Source: Planctomycetia bacterium
Lineage (GTDB): Bacteria; Planctomycetota; Phycisphaerae; Phycisphaerales; SM1A02
Direction: 5' to 3'
Assembly: GCA_005776885.1 (NCBI GenBank)
Contig: SXOD01000020.1
Location: 20,788 to 84,787 of the forward strand
Length of the DNA: 64,000 nucleotides
In this document: in pieces, positions 54,520-63,398 of the stretch
Position numbering within the stretch: the stretch's first letter is position 1
Layout: every line of letters starts with the position of its first letter
The notes under the pieces: model-generated
What the model saw: the letters and a program-made list of their open reading frames with translations, nothing else
What the model was told of the DNA's origin: nothing
Databases searched by the model: none
Made by a program: the position numbers and the translations under genes

Positions 54520-56282
54520 GTCATCGGCTCACTTCTGTCCGTCGTCCCTCTCGGCCCGCCCATCGTCGCGGCGCCGCACTCCTGATGGCGCTGTTTGCGC
54601 TGGTGGTCGGGGCTGGATCGGCCACCGCCTTCCTGAAGGGGCGCTCCGAGATCACCAAGGTCGGAGGGAACCTGCGGGATGCCGCCAAGGCGCGGAGCGC
54701 TGCCAGCGAAGGGCTGTGCATCGCCCGCGAGTTGCTCGCCGCGATCTTCACCGAGCCTGATGCGCTCCTCGCCAATGCCTGGCGTTCGCAGTTGGCCGAT
54801 GGCGTGCTGCTGGACAACTTTGAGCTCAATGGCGCGATCCTGAACGTGACCATCGAGGACATGACCACCGGCGCGCCGCCCTCGATCAACACGACGGAGT
54901 TCGAGGCGCACGTGACCGTGGTCGTCGGCGGCACCAGCTACGCGATGACCGCCCAGCTGAGCCTCTCCAGCCTGGTGAAGGGGCAGTATGCGATGTTTGC
55001 GAACAAGTTCATGACCATGGAAGGCCAGAACTTTATCGGTCGATGGGAGAATGCCCCGGCCTCGGCGCAGCTGAACCCGGTGAACATCGGGACCCAGGCT
55101 GACCTCCAGAGCTGGGGGTTCACCGGCATCTACATCGGTGGCGACGCGTACTTCGAGGATGAACCGGTGGAGATCACTGGCTCGTATGCCTCGATCGAGT
55201 CCGCCCTCGCGAGCCAGCCGACGCTCTTCCGCAAGGCGGCCCGCACCGGCGCCGCGGCCGTCAGCGTGGGTGGGTCGACCAATGTGCAGCGATTCCTCGG
55301 GGGCGACCCGCTGCTGGGGACCAACTGGGAAGTGTCAGCCCCCTACGAATACGACCTGCAGTGCTTCCTCTACTACCCCTACAACGCCACCAACCCCACC
55401 ATCTGGGGCGACGGCGACGACAAGGTGGCCAAGGTTCGGTTGTCGCAAGGCGAGTCCATCGCCATGATCGCGCCTCCCACGGAGCCCGCCTTCACCAGCG
55501 GCACCGTCTACACGTCGAGCCAGACCTGGAGCGGGCAGGTGAAGACGGTCACGCCATTCCGGTGCAAGCGCAACTGGATTGGGTGGTACGGCGATCTCAC
55601 CATCAAGAACAATTCCGTGGTCACCTTCACCAGCGGCGTCTACCGGATCGACGACAAGTTCAAGCTGGAGAACAGCCGCATCATCATTGACGGCAACGTC
55701 AAGATCGTGTGCAAGGCCAGCAGCTGGTGGGACCTGGATGCCAAGAGCCTCCAACTCGCCAATGCGACCGTCGAAATCAAGCCCAACTCCCAGCTCCTCT
55801 TCTTCGTCGCCTACGACGTCGAGGTGGACGAGTCCTGGATCGGCTCCTACCAGGAGTGCGCTGGCGCACCGGCAGGGCAGACGGTTGGCGACCCGCACCG
55901 CTGGCACTGGATGAACCAGCACGCGGGGCAGCCGGCGTGGCAGCCGGGGGCATGCGCTGCATTCGCTCCCGAGGAACCCGCCTACATGGAGCCGTGGCGC
56001 ATCCGCATCTACCCGGACCCGGCGTTTCTCTCGCAGATCTTCATCTGGGATTTTGACAACACCAGCTTGATTGGGTCGATCTTCATGCCGACAAACCCCG
56101 TGTTCCTTCGCGGGAACACGCAGGTGTACGGCCGGATCGCGGCCAACCACATTCGCATGCTGGACCAATCATCGTTCTTCTACGACCACGCCATGGACGA
56201 CATCAGCGGGCTCACGGAAGGGGCTCCGCCGCCGCGTGGCGGAAGCCAAAGCGTCCCGACACGAATCAGCGTTGACTTCTGA
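54516..56282 (+). CDS. Large minor pseudopilin, GspK/PilX-like
   Basis: 588 aa. N-terminus H-R-R-G^AALLMALFALVVGAGSATA with no Glu at +5, the known peculiarity of GspK-type tip pseudopilins. The large soluble part has Trp/Tyr-rich beta-strand sequence (SSWWDLDAKSL, FFVAYDVEVDESW) and polymer-adhesion-like repeats unlike E. coli GspK, which is about half as long. It could be a tip adhesin. It overlaps GspJ by four bases. Confidence 0.75.
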   Translation: MSHRLTSVRRPSRPAHRRGAALLMALFALVVGAGSATAFLKGRSEITKVGGNLRDAAKARSAASEGLCIARELLAAIFTEPDALLANAWRSQLADGVLLDNFELNGAILNVTIEDMTTGAPPSINTTEFEAHVTVVVGGTSYAMTAQLSLSSLVKGQYAMFANKFMTMEGQNFIGRWENAPASAQLNPVNIGTQADLQSWGFTGIYIGGDAYFEDEPVEITGSYASIESALASQPTLFRKAARTGAAAVSVGGSTNVQRFLGGDPLLGTNWEVSAPYEYDLQCFLYYPYNATNPTIWGDGDDKVAKVRLSQGESIAMIAPPTEPAFTSGTVYTSSQTWSGQVKTVTPFRCKRNWIGWYGDLTIKNNSVVTFTSGVYRIDDKFKLENSRIIIDGNVKIVCKASSWWDLDAKSLQLANATVEIKPNSQLLFFVAYDVEVDESWIGSYQECAGAPAGQTVGDPHRWHWMNQHAGQPAWQPGACAAFAPEEPAYMEPWRIRIYPDPAFLSQIFIWDFDNTSLIGSIFMPTNPVFLRGNTQVYGRIAANHIRMLDQSSFFYDHAMDDISGLTEGAPPPRGGSQSVPTRISVDF

Positions 56283-56297
56283 TGTGACTGCACACCC

Positions 56298-56855
56298 ATG
56301 AATCACCCCCGTTCACGCATGTTGTCCAGCCGTCACGGTGCGATTCCCAGGCCCATCGCGTTCGCCGGGCGCCGGGTCGCGCGCCGACGCGTCGATGCCG
56401 GGTTCTCGCTGCTGGAGGTGCTCGTCACCTTGACGATCGCCACCGTGCTGGTGGGCCTCGCCCTCCCGCTCTTTGGTGACACGCGCGTGGCGCACATCGC
56501 GTCCGCCTACGAGGAATTGCACAGCCACCTGCTCTTGGCCCAGTCGGCCAGCATGGCCAACCCGACGAGCCCGGCGGGAATCGTGCTCTACCCATCGGGG
56601 TATGGGGTCCAAGGGACGTCGCCAGGCGTAGACATCACTTTTGCGATGCAGTCCGACACCAAGGGGGTCGCTCTCTCGTGGACGGACACGCCGGACGGCC
56701 GCCTTGACTTCAACCACTACGGCGCACTTGACATGGACCCGGATGCACCCAATCCAGTCCTGCGGCTTTCGATTCCGGGCTGTTCCACGGCGATGGAGGT
56801 CACGCTATTTGGTTCCAGCGGCACCATCCAGGGTGAATGGATCTCAGTGAACTGA
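56298..56855 (+). CDS. Minor pseudopilin, GspH-like
   Basis: 185 aa. Prepilin segment D-A-G^FSLLEVLVTLTIATVLVGLA with Glu at +5. The leader is long (35 residues with many Arg) if ATG 56298 is used; ATG 56319 would shorten it. ARVAHIASAYEELHSHLLLA-type helix and a beta C-terminus match GspH/FimT. Position between the tip pseudopilin and the secretin fits. Confidence 0.75.
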   Translation: MNHPRSRMLSSRHGAIPRPIAFAGRRVARRRVDAGFSLLEVLVTLTIATVLVGLALPLFGDTRVAHIASAYEELHSHLLLAQSASMANPTSPAGIVLYPSGYGVQGTSPGVDITFAMQSDTKGVALSWTDTPDGRLDFNHYGALDMDPDAPNPVLRLSIPGCSTAMEVTLFGSSGTIQGEWISVN

Positions 56856-57034
56856 TTGAATGATGAAACTTGCGTGGGGGGTGAGCCGACAAGAGGATGG
56901 CTGCATTGGCACCTGCTGAACCAGGTCCGAGCAGTTACCCAATGGCAGCAGAGTCTGATAACACACGATCCCGCTCCCACCAAACCCCGCAGACGGGAGT
57001 TGGGTGCCGCACGCTTCTCGCAGGGGAGGGCGGC

Positions 57035-58948
57035 ATGGTGAACTTCGGACGCCCCCTCGCCATTGGCATCTTGACGGCCGCGGTCGCGTCCATGGCCAGT
57101 TCGCAGCCCCAGTCGGGGACCCCTGGGGAGTCGGGGCCGCGCGATCCCGCACCGCGTCAGGGTGGCGCGCCGCCCGGAACCGCCGCCGGCACAGCAACGG
57201 AGCCGCCTGGTTCGACGCAAGAGGCGGTGCCCAGCCCACAGGGGCCCGAACAGGCGGCTGCGGTCCTGCCTCCACTGGAAGTCTCCCCGCAGGGAACGAT
57301 CAACTTCAGGGCCAAGGATGTCCCCGTGGCGAGTGCGCTGGAACTTCTGGCCATCGAGACCAGGCGGAACATCGTGGCCGGCAGCGAGGTCAAGGGAACC
57401 ATCTCGGTCAATCTGTTCGACGTGCCCTTCGATCGCGCCCTTGCGGCCATCACGCAGGCGCAGGGCCTGGTGCGCGTCGACGAGGGGGACGTGATCTTCA
57501 TCTACACGCAGGCCGAGTTCCAGAAGATCCAGGAAGCCCGGACGGCCCGGGTCTCGCGCGTCTTTGAGCTCCAGTTCATCAGTGCATTGGATGCGCTCGA
57601 GTTCGTGAAGCCACTCCTGAGCGAAAAGGGGTCCATTGCCGCCCGCGGCACCGTCGAGGTCGGCATCGCGACCGACCTCGCGACGAGCCAGGGTGACGCC
57701 TACGCTGGCACGCCCCGGCTGGTGGTGCATGACCTGCCCAGCGTCATTGACGCCGTGACGTCTGCGCTCGCCGAACTTGATGTCGCTCCCGTCCAGGTCA
57801 AGGTGGAGTGTGCCGTCGTGCAGGCCAAAGTGCAGGAAGATGCGGCGTTTGGCGTGGATTTCTCCTTCGTCACCAGCATGGACTTCTCCGGTGGCGTCAG
57901 CAACGTCGTGAGTGAGCTGGCTGGCGAGCCAGCCGCGGGGACGAGCGAGACGGCGATCGTCATTTCCGACACGCCCGGCCTCCCGTCGGGCGTTGACCCG
58001 ACGTTCTCGGCCGGTGCCGTGTTGAGCAATGCTGCGGTCTTCCTCACGCTGCTGGACCAGGTGACGGACACGGTCATCATTGCGCGGCCGAGCCTGCAGG
58101 TGCTCAATCGGCAGCGAGCGACGGTCCTGGTGGGCGAACGCCTGGGCTACCTCAACACCACCCAAAACCAGGAGTCCACGACCCAGTCGGTCGAGTTCCT
58201 GGACACGGGCACGAAGCTCACGCTGAGGCCGTTCGCCAACCCTGACGGCACCGTACGGATGGAGCTCGCGCCCAGCATCTCCACGGGGAAGGTGACGATC
58301 AAGGAAACGACCGGTGCCATCGCCACGATCCCCGATGAGTTCACGCAAGAGCTGACCACCAACATCTCGGTGCGCAGCGGCGAGACCATCGTGCTTGGCG
58401 GGCTGTTCACCGAAGAGACCGACATCACCCGGCGCAACGTGCCGGTGGCATCCGACCTCCCCGGCATCGGTGCCGCATTCGAGGGCCAGGTGGACAGGAC
58501 GATCCGCAACGAGATCATCTTCCTCGTGACGCCGTCGATCGTCTCGCCCGAACGCCTCTACGACGAGGCGAAGGACGCCCTGCACCTCATCGATGAAGTG
58601 CGCGCCGGCACGCGCCAGGGGCTCCTTCCGTTCGCCCGGGAACGGGTCTGCGCCGACTACGCCCAGCGTGCATTCAACGCCTTTGCCGACGGCGACCCGC
58701 AGGCGGCATCATGGTTCGCCGATTCCGTGCTTCGAGAACGACCAAGCACCGGCTCGATGATCCGGCTCCGCGAGCAACTTCGCAATGGCCCGGGCAGCGC
58801 ATGGACGACCGACATGGACTCGCGGATGCTGCTGGTGCCGCCACTCCCCGCCGCGGTGCCTTCGCCCGCACCGTCTCCTTCATCGACCAATGGAAGCCTG
58901 CCGGAAGCGCGGAGTTCCAGCCCAGTTGACGTCGGGGGTGGCGCGTGA
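57035..58948 (+). CDS. gspD: Secretin, GspD/PilQ family
   Basis: Outer-membrane channel of the secretion system. 637 aa from ATG 57035, which has GGGGAGGG 5 bases upstream and opens a signal peptide; in-frame codons upstream lie in sequence with no homology. After a Pro-rich linker come an N0/STN-like domain (INFRAKDVPVASALELLAIE), an N1-like domain with FELQFISALDALEFVKPLL, and the secretin domain with VKVECAVVQAKVQEDAAFG, TGTKLTLRPFAN and GETIVLGGLFTEE, RNEIIFLVTP. The last 120 residues are helical and TPR-like, which is unusual for a secretin. Confidence 0.9.
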   Translation: MVNFGRPLAIGILTAAVASMASSQPQSGTPGESGPRDPAPRQGGAPPGTAAGTATEPPGSTQEAVPSPQGPEQAAAVLPPLEVSPQGTINFRAKDVPVASALELLAIETRRNIVAGSEVKGTISVNLFDVPFDRALAAITQAQGLVRVDEGDVIFIYTQAEFQKIQEARTARVSRVFELQFISALDALEFVKPLLSEKGSIAARGTVEVGIATDLATSQGDAYAGTPRLVVHDLPSVIDAVTSALAELDVAPVQVKVECAVVQAKVQEDAAFGVDFSFVTSMDFSGGVSNVVSELAGEPAAGTSETAIVISDTPGLPSGVDPTFSAGAVLSNAAVFLTLLDQVTDTVIIARPSLQVLNRQRATVLVGERLGYLNTTQNQESTTQSVEFLDTGTKLTLRPFANPDGTVRMELAPSISTGKVTIKETTGAIATIPDEFTQELTTNISVRSGETIVLGGLFTEETDITRRNVPVASDLPGIGAAFEGQVDRTIRNEIIFLVTPSIVSPERLYDEAKDALHLIDEVRAGTRQGLLPFARERVCADYAQRAFNAFADGDPQAASWFADSVLRERPSTGSMIRLREQLRNGPGSAWTTDMDSRMLLVPPLPAAVPSPAPSPSSTNGSLPEARSSSPVDVGGGA

Positions 58949-60048
58949 GGCCCTGCCCTCCGGTCACCGGCGCCATCGCGGGAGCTGCCGTAGGTTGCCT
59001 CGTGTGGGCGGCCGTGGGGTGCGCCGGCCCAAGCCAGCGCGGGGTGGTGGCACGGAAGGCCGCGCACGAGCGCGTGGGCCGTGTCAACAGTGGCATCGCC
59101 CTTGAGCAGGGGGAGCGATCACTTCGCGCCGGAGAGTTCACCGAGGCGCTTCGCGCCGCCAACGGCATCCTCAAGTCGTTTCCTGACGATGCGCCTGCGC
59201 TCATGCTGCGCGGACGCACCCTCCAGGAGATGTATCGCACGGAAGAGGCCGCCGCCAACTTCCGTGCGGCCCTCGCGTCGGACCCGTCACGCGCCGATGC
59301 GTGGTACTACCTCGGCGTGATCCATGAGCGGTTTGGGAGGGTGGCGGAAGCGGCTGAAGCATTCGATTCGGCCGCATGCCTGGAACCCGCCAACCTGCAA
59401 TACGCCATGGCCGGAGTCGAGGCCTTGGTCGCCCAGGGGGATGTTCAGGGCGCGCTGGATCGCATCCACGAGGTCGAAACCCGATTCGAGTTCAGCCACC
59501 AACTCATGCACCTCCACGCCGAGGTGTTGCAACTCGCCGACCGTCCCGATGAGGCCTTCGCTTGGCTCCTCCGGGCAGAAGCGATCGCCCCGCCTGGCCA
59601 CTATCGCCGAGACCTGGTGCTTGCGGCATTTGAGGCCCGTGATTACGGCAAGTGCTTGGCCCTCCTTAGTGACTCGGCGGATGGCGTGGCGCCGGAGGAC
59701 CCAGAACTTGTCCGACTCCGCGCACGATGCCTGGCCATGGTGGGTCGACCGATCGAGGCTCGGGACTTGATGAGTGAGGCGACGGAGTGGTCCGAGAAAC
59801 CGAGCGCGGCCGACTGGCTGGTGCTTGGACAGGTTTCGTGGCTTGCGGGAGACTGGGGAAGGGTTGGACTGGCCGGGCGGCAGCTTGAAACACTCCGTGA
59901 ATATCCCGTGGACGCCGCAATCTTCCTTGGCGGAAGTGCCCAGTCGACCGGAGATTTCTCCGCGGCGCGCGTCCAGTTCGGACGGGCGCTTGCGCAAGAC
60001 CCGAGTCGGGTCGCTGCTGAGCACATGCTCGCGCAACTTGACCGCTAA
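58945..60048 (+). CDS. TPR lipoprotein of the secretin operon
   Basis: 367 aa. The N-terminus has a hydrophobic stretch and a lipobox-like A-V-G-C (Cys about residue 26), so it is probably lipidated. About six TPR units follow, e.g. AWYYLGVIHERFGRVAEAAE and DWLVLGQVSWLAGDWGRVG. GTG 58945 overlaps the secretin stop (GTGA). Small TPR lipoproteins of the PilF/PilW type pilot secretins to the outer membrane, which fits its place, though it is larger than PilF. Confidence 0.78.
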   Translation: MRPCPPVTGAIAGAAVGCLVWAAVGCAGPSQRGVVARKAAHERVGRVNSGIALEQGERSLRAGEFTEALRAANGILKSFPDDAPALMLRGRTLQEMYRTEEAAANFRAALASDPSRADAWYYLGVIHERFGRVAEAAEAFDSAACLEPANLQYAMAGVEALVAQGDVQGALDRIHEVETRFEFSHQLMHLHAEVLQLADRPDEAFAWLLRAEAIAPPGHYRRDLVLAAFEARDYGKCLALLSDSADGVAPEDPELVRLRARCLAMVGRPIEARDLMSEATEWSEKPSAADWLVLGQVSWLAGDWGRVGLAGRQLETLREYPVDAAIFLGGSAQSTGDFSAARVQFGRALAQDPSRVAAEHMLAQLDR

Positions 60049-60071
60049 CACGCCGAATCGACCATTGCGCC

Positions 60072-60099
60072 TTGACGAAGGGCGTTTGTGGGCTATGTT
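60072..60099 (+). promoter_or_regulatory. Sigma70-like promoter of a dockerin-tailed secreted protein gene
   Basis: TTGACG (60072-60077), 16 bases, TATGTT (60094-60099). This is the best match to the bacterial consensus in the window and gives an untranslated leader of about 45 bases with a GGAG site. Confidence 0.6.
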
Positions 60100-60150
60100 T
60101 GGCGAGGTTTCGCCGTGGCGCGATCCACTATCCACTTGGAGAACTCCAGA

Positions 60151-61164
60151 ATGAAGCAGTGTGCCCTTACCCTCCTGGTCGCCGGCTTGGCGACTCCCGC
60201 CTTCGCGCAAATTGCAATGGATGGCTTCCGCGACGAGGCCTACGGCGCGGCCAAGAGCGTGCAGGACACCGGTACCGGCTTCGGTGATGCCAACATGGGC
60301 GTCATCGATTACGCCAACGGTTCCGAGCTCGATGGCGCCTACGCCACCGTCGTTGACGGCGTTCTCCACCTGTTCCTGGCAGGGAACCTCGAGTCCAACT
60401 TCAACAAGCTGGAAGTATTCGTCGACTGTGCGGCGGGTGGGCAGAATCGACTCCGCGGCGACAACCCGGATGTGGACTTCAGCGGCCTCAACCGGATGGG
60501 CGATGACGGGACCGGCAACGGCCTGCTCTTCGACGCTGGATTTGAGGCTGACTTCTGGTTCAGCATGACCTGCGGCGGCGGGCCATTCGCCTTCTATGCC
60601 AACCACGCCTTCCTCTTGACCGACGGGCTCGGCAGCGGTGGCTACCTCGGCACTGGCGGTGCCGGGGCGACTGGCTCCGCATCCTTCCCCGACAGCGGGA
60701 TCGCCGTCGCGATCGACAACTCCAACTTCGCCGGCGTCACCGATCTGGATGTGACCGACGCCGCGAATGTGGCGACTGGCATGGAGATCGCCATTCCGCT
60801 CGCGTTCATGGGTCACGACGGCACCAGTGCGGTGAGGGTGTGCGCCTTCATCAACGGCGGCGGCCACGATTGGCTGAGCAACCAGAGTGTTGGCCCGATG
60901 GCCGGCATGGGCAACCTCGGCGACCCGCGCTTCGTGGACCTCAACTTCGTCACTGGCGACCAGTTCTTCGTCGCGGTCGAGGGGAGCGGCGGCGGCACGC
61001 CGTGCCCAGCTGACCTGGACGGCGACGGAGTGGTGGCGGGTGGCGACTTGGCCCTGCTCCTGGGCGGCTGGGGCGGCGCCGACGGTGACGTCGACGGCGA
61101 CGGCGCCGTGGGTGGCGGCGACCTGGCGATCATGCTGGGTGCCTGGGGCGATTGCCCGGCCTGA
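60151..61164 (+). CDS. Secreted protein with dockerin-like tail
   Basis: 337 aa. A clear signal peptide (MKQCALTLLVAGLATPAFA-Q) fixes ATG 60151. The main domain (25-285) is Gly/Asp/Phe-rich beta sequence with N-K-L-E-V-F-V-D-C, GLNRMGDDGTG and FEADFWFSMTC, found in many planctomycete secreted proteins of unknown role. The C-terminal 47 residues are two calcium-loop repeats (LDGDGVVAGGDLALLLGGWG, DGDGAVGGGDLAIMLGAWG). It has its own strong promoter and an intrinsic terminator, so it is likely abundant. Confidence 0.88.
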   Translation: MKQCALTLLVAGLATPAFAQIAMDGFRDEAYGAAKSVQDTGTGFGDANMGVIDYANGSELDGAYATVVDGVLHLFLAGNLESNFNKLEVFVDCAAGGQNRLRGDNPDVDFSGLNRMGDDGTGNGLLFDAGFEADFWFSMTCGGGPFAFYANHAFLLTDGLGSGGYLGTGGAGATGSASFPDSGIAVAIDNSNFAGVTDLDVTDAANVATGMEIAIPLAFMGHDGTSAVRVCAFINGGGHDWLSNQSVGPMAGMGNLGDPRFVDLNFVTGDQFFVAVEGSGGGTPCPADLDGDGVVAGGDLALLLGGWGGADGDVDGDGAVGGGDLAIMLGAWGDCPA

Positions 61165-61193
61165 TCGACAGCATCCAGATCTGCACAACCACT

Positions 61194-61227
61194 GGGCGCG
61201 ACCCTCACCGGTCGCGCCCTTTTCTTG
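61194..61227 (+). terminator. Intrinsic terminator
   Basis: GGGCGCGACC and GGTCGCGCCC (10-bp stem, 6-base loop CTCACC) followed by TTTTCTT, 30 bases after the stop of the secreted-protein gene. This is the only textbook terminator in the window. Confidence 0.9.
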
Positions 61228-61229
61228 CC

Positions 61230-61266
61230 GTGATTCCGCCATGATTCCGCCATGATTCCGCCATGA
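61230..61266. repeat. 11-base tandem repeat
   Basis: ATGATTCCGCC occurs as two exact copies (61241-61262), preceded by a copy differing at its first base and followed by a truncated one. It sits between the terminator and the next promoter; no function is evident. Confidence 0.7.
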
Positions 61267-61302
61267 TCGTCGCCGTGGGGTGGACTTTGCCGTGGCGGGA
61301 TC

Positions 61303-61308
61303 TAGACT
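61303..61308 (+). promoter_or_regulatory. -10-like TAGACT, leaderless layout
   Basis: TAGACT lies 6 bases before ATG 61315. There is no Shine-Dalgarno sequence. Confidence 0.45.
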
Positions 61309-61314
61309 GCATGC

Positions 61315-63381
61315 ATGACCGATTCGACCAGACGGGTCGCCCAAGCGGCGACGGCCGCCATGCTCTGTGGCTTAGGACTGGCGTCGTCCTTCGCGGTGAA
61401 TGCCTCGGCTCAGAGTTCCAACCCCGGGATGGGCGCAACGCTCTACGACACGGGAACGACCCACGGCGTGAGTTTCCGGACCTGGGCGCCCAACGCCACG
61501 ACCGTCCATGTGGCCGGAACCTTCAATGGCTGGAATGGCTCCAGTTTCCCATTGACCAGCGAGGGCAACGGCTTCTGGAGCCGCGACGTCCCCAACCTGA
61601 CCGCCGGCCACCAGTACCAGTTCGTGATTCGCCGCAATGGCACCGAATATTGGAAGATCGACTCGCACGCCACCCGCGTCACCAACTCAGTCGGCAACGG
61701 GATCATCTACAGCCCCGACGCCTATGTCTGGCAATCGGGCGACTACCAGATCGCAAACTGGAATGAGCTGGTGGTCTATGAGATGCACATCGGCACATTC
61801 AACGTCACCGATGGCAGCGTGCCGGCGTCCTTCGCGGACGCGGAGCTGCGGCTGGACGATCTTGTGGACCTTGGAGTGAACGCGATTGAACTCATGCCGA
61901 TCAACGAGTTCCCCGGCGACGTGTCATGGGGCTACAACGGAAGCCACCCCTATGCGGTGGAGGGCGGCTACGGCGGTCCCGATGCGCTGAAATCACTGAT
62001 CGACGCAGCGCACTCGCGTGGCATCGCCGTCTTGTGCGACCTTGTCTATTCGCACCTGGGGCCCACCGACCTGGACCTGTGGCAGTACGACGGCTGGGCC
62101 AGTCCATCGACCGCCGGAGGCGTCTACTTCTATCCCGACTACCGAGCCAACACGCCCTGGGGCAACACGCGCCCCGACTACACGCGCGGCGAAGTGCGCA
62201 CGTACCTGCGCGACAATGTCCTCTACTGGCTCCGCGAGTTTCACTTCGATGGCGTTCGGATGGACGGCACCAAGTACATCCGTCGCACGGACATCTTTGG
62301 CGAGGACCTGCCCGAGGGCTGGTCGCTCATGCAGTGGATCAACGATTCGGTGAACGCCGAGTTCCCCGGCAAGATCATGATTGCCGAGGACTTTGACTCC
62401 AACGCGTGGATCACGAAGACGACCGGAGAGGGCGGCGCCGGCTTTGACAGCCAGTGGGACAGCAACTTCTTCTGGCCGATGCGCGGGGCGATCGTGGCGC
62501 AGAACGACGCTGACCGCGACATGAACGCCGTCAAGAACGCGATTTGGTACGCGTACAACGGCAGCGCGTTCCAGCGCGTGATTTACACCGAGAGCCACGA
62601 CGAGGTGGCCAACGGCCAGGCTCGTGTTCCGGAAATGATCTGGCCCGGAAACGCCGGGTCCTACTGGAGCCGCAAGCGATCCACGCTCGGGGCGGCGATG
62701 GTCTTCACCTCGCCCGGCATCCCGATGATGTTCATGGGACAGGAGTTCCTGGAGGATTCCTTCTTCCAGGATTCGGTGCCGCTGGACTGGTCCCGCGCGG
62801 AGACCTACGCACCGATCCGCGAGATGTACAAGGACATGATCGCCATGCGCACCAACGCCGGCGATTGCACCAAGGGGCTCACCGGCGGCAACACCAATGT
62901 CCACCATGTCAACAATGGCGGCAAGGTCATCGGCTTCCATCGCTGGATGAACGGCGGCGCTGGCGACGATGTCGTCGTGATCGCCAACTTCTCCAACACG
63001 ACCTTCAGCAGCTACCGGATCGGCTTCCCTCGATCGGGACAGTGGAAGGTGTTGTTCAACAGCGACGCGACCACCTATTCCAGCGATTTCGCCAACACGG
63101 CGTCGACCGATGTGTCGACGACGGCCTGGGCCTACGACGGAATGCCCCAGAGTGCCGTTGTCAAGCTGGGGCCCTACGCCGTCTTGGTGTACTCGCAGGG
63201 CGACTGCAACTGGCCCAGCGACTTCGACGCCGCCGACATCAACCAGGACGGTGCGATCGACGGGACCGACCTGGCGCTGCTGCTTGGCTCGTGGGGCGGC
63301 GCGGGTTCCGGCGACATCAACGGCGATGGCGCGATCGACGGCGCGGACCTCGGCGTGTTCCTCGGCCGCTGGGGAACCTGA
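61315..63381 (+). CDS. Secreted GH13 glucan-active enzyme (branching-enzyme-like) with dockerin-like tail
   Basis: 688 aa. Signal peptide ends near A-S-A-Q (residue 33). A CBM48 domain (about 39-135, VHVAGTFNGWNG) precedes the GH13 barrel: CDLVYSHLG (region I), FDGVRMDGTK with nucleophile Asp317, KIMIAEDFDS with acid/base Glu358, and YTESHDEVAN with His428-Asp429. The order CBM48-GH13 and the AEDxDS and ESHDE motifs are closest to 1,4-alpha-glucan branching enzymes, but export and the 50-residue dockerin-like tail (ADINQDGAIDGTDL, GDINGDGAIDGADL) suggest it acts on outside starch or glycogen. Hydrolase, transferase or branching activity cannot be told apart from sequence. Confidence 0.9.
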   Translation: MTDSTRRVAQAATAAMLCGLGLASSFAVNASAQSSNPGMGATLYDTGTTHGVSFRTWAPNATTVHVAGTFNGWNGSSFPLTSEGNGFWSRDVPNLTAGHQYQFVIRRNGTEYWKIDSHATRVTNSVGNGIIYSPDAYVWQSGDYQIANWNELVVYEMHIGTFNVTDGSVPASFADAELRLDDLVDLGVNAIELMPINEFPGDVSWGYNGSHPYAVEGGYGGPDALKSLIDAAHSRGIAVLCDLVYSHLGPTDLDLWQYDGWASPSTAGGVYFYPDYRANTPWGNTRPDYTRGEVRTYLRDNVLYWLREFHFDGVRMDGTKYIRRTDIFGEDLPEGWSLMQWINDSVNAEFPGKIMIAEDFDSNAWITKTTGEGGAGFDSQWDSNFFWPMRGAIVAQNDADRDMNAVKNAIWYAYNGSAFQRVIYTESHDEVANGQARVPEMIWPGNAGSYWSRKRSTLGAAMVFTSPGIPMMFMGQEFLEDSFFQDSVPLDWSRAETYAPIREMYKDMIAMRTNAGDCTKGLTGGNTNVHHVNNGGKVIGFHRWMNGGAGDDVVVIANFSNTTFSSYRIGFPRSGQWKVLFNSDATTYSSDFANTASTDVSTTAWAYDGMPQSAVVKLGPYAVLVYSQGDCNWPSDFDAADINQDGAIDGTDLALLLGSWGGAGSGDINGDGAIDGADLGVFLGRWGT

Positions 63382-63398
63382 GGCTCGCGGTCCGAGCC

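Noticed and set aside
56717..58585. A 622-codon open frame opposite the secretin gene
   Set aside because: The secretin motifs on the plus strand are unambiguous; this frame is low-complexity without homology.
59287..61344. A 685-codon open frame on the minus strand across the TPR and dockerin-tailed genes
   Set aside because: It runs through two genes, a promoter and a terminator on the other strand, and shows no domain.
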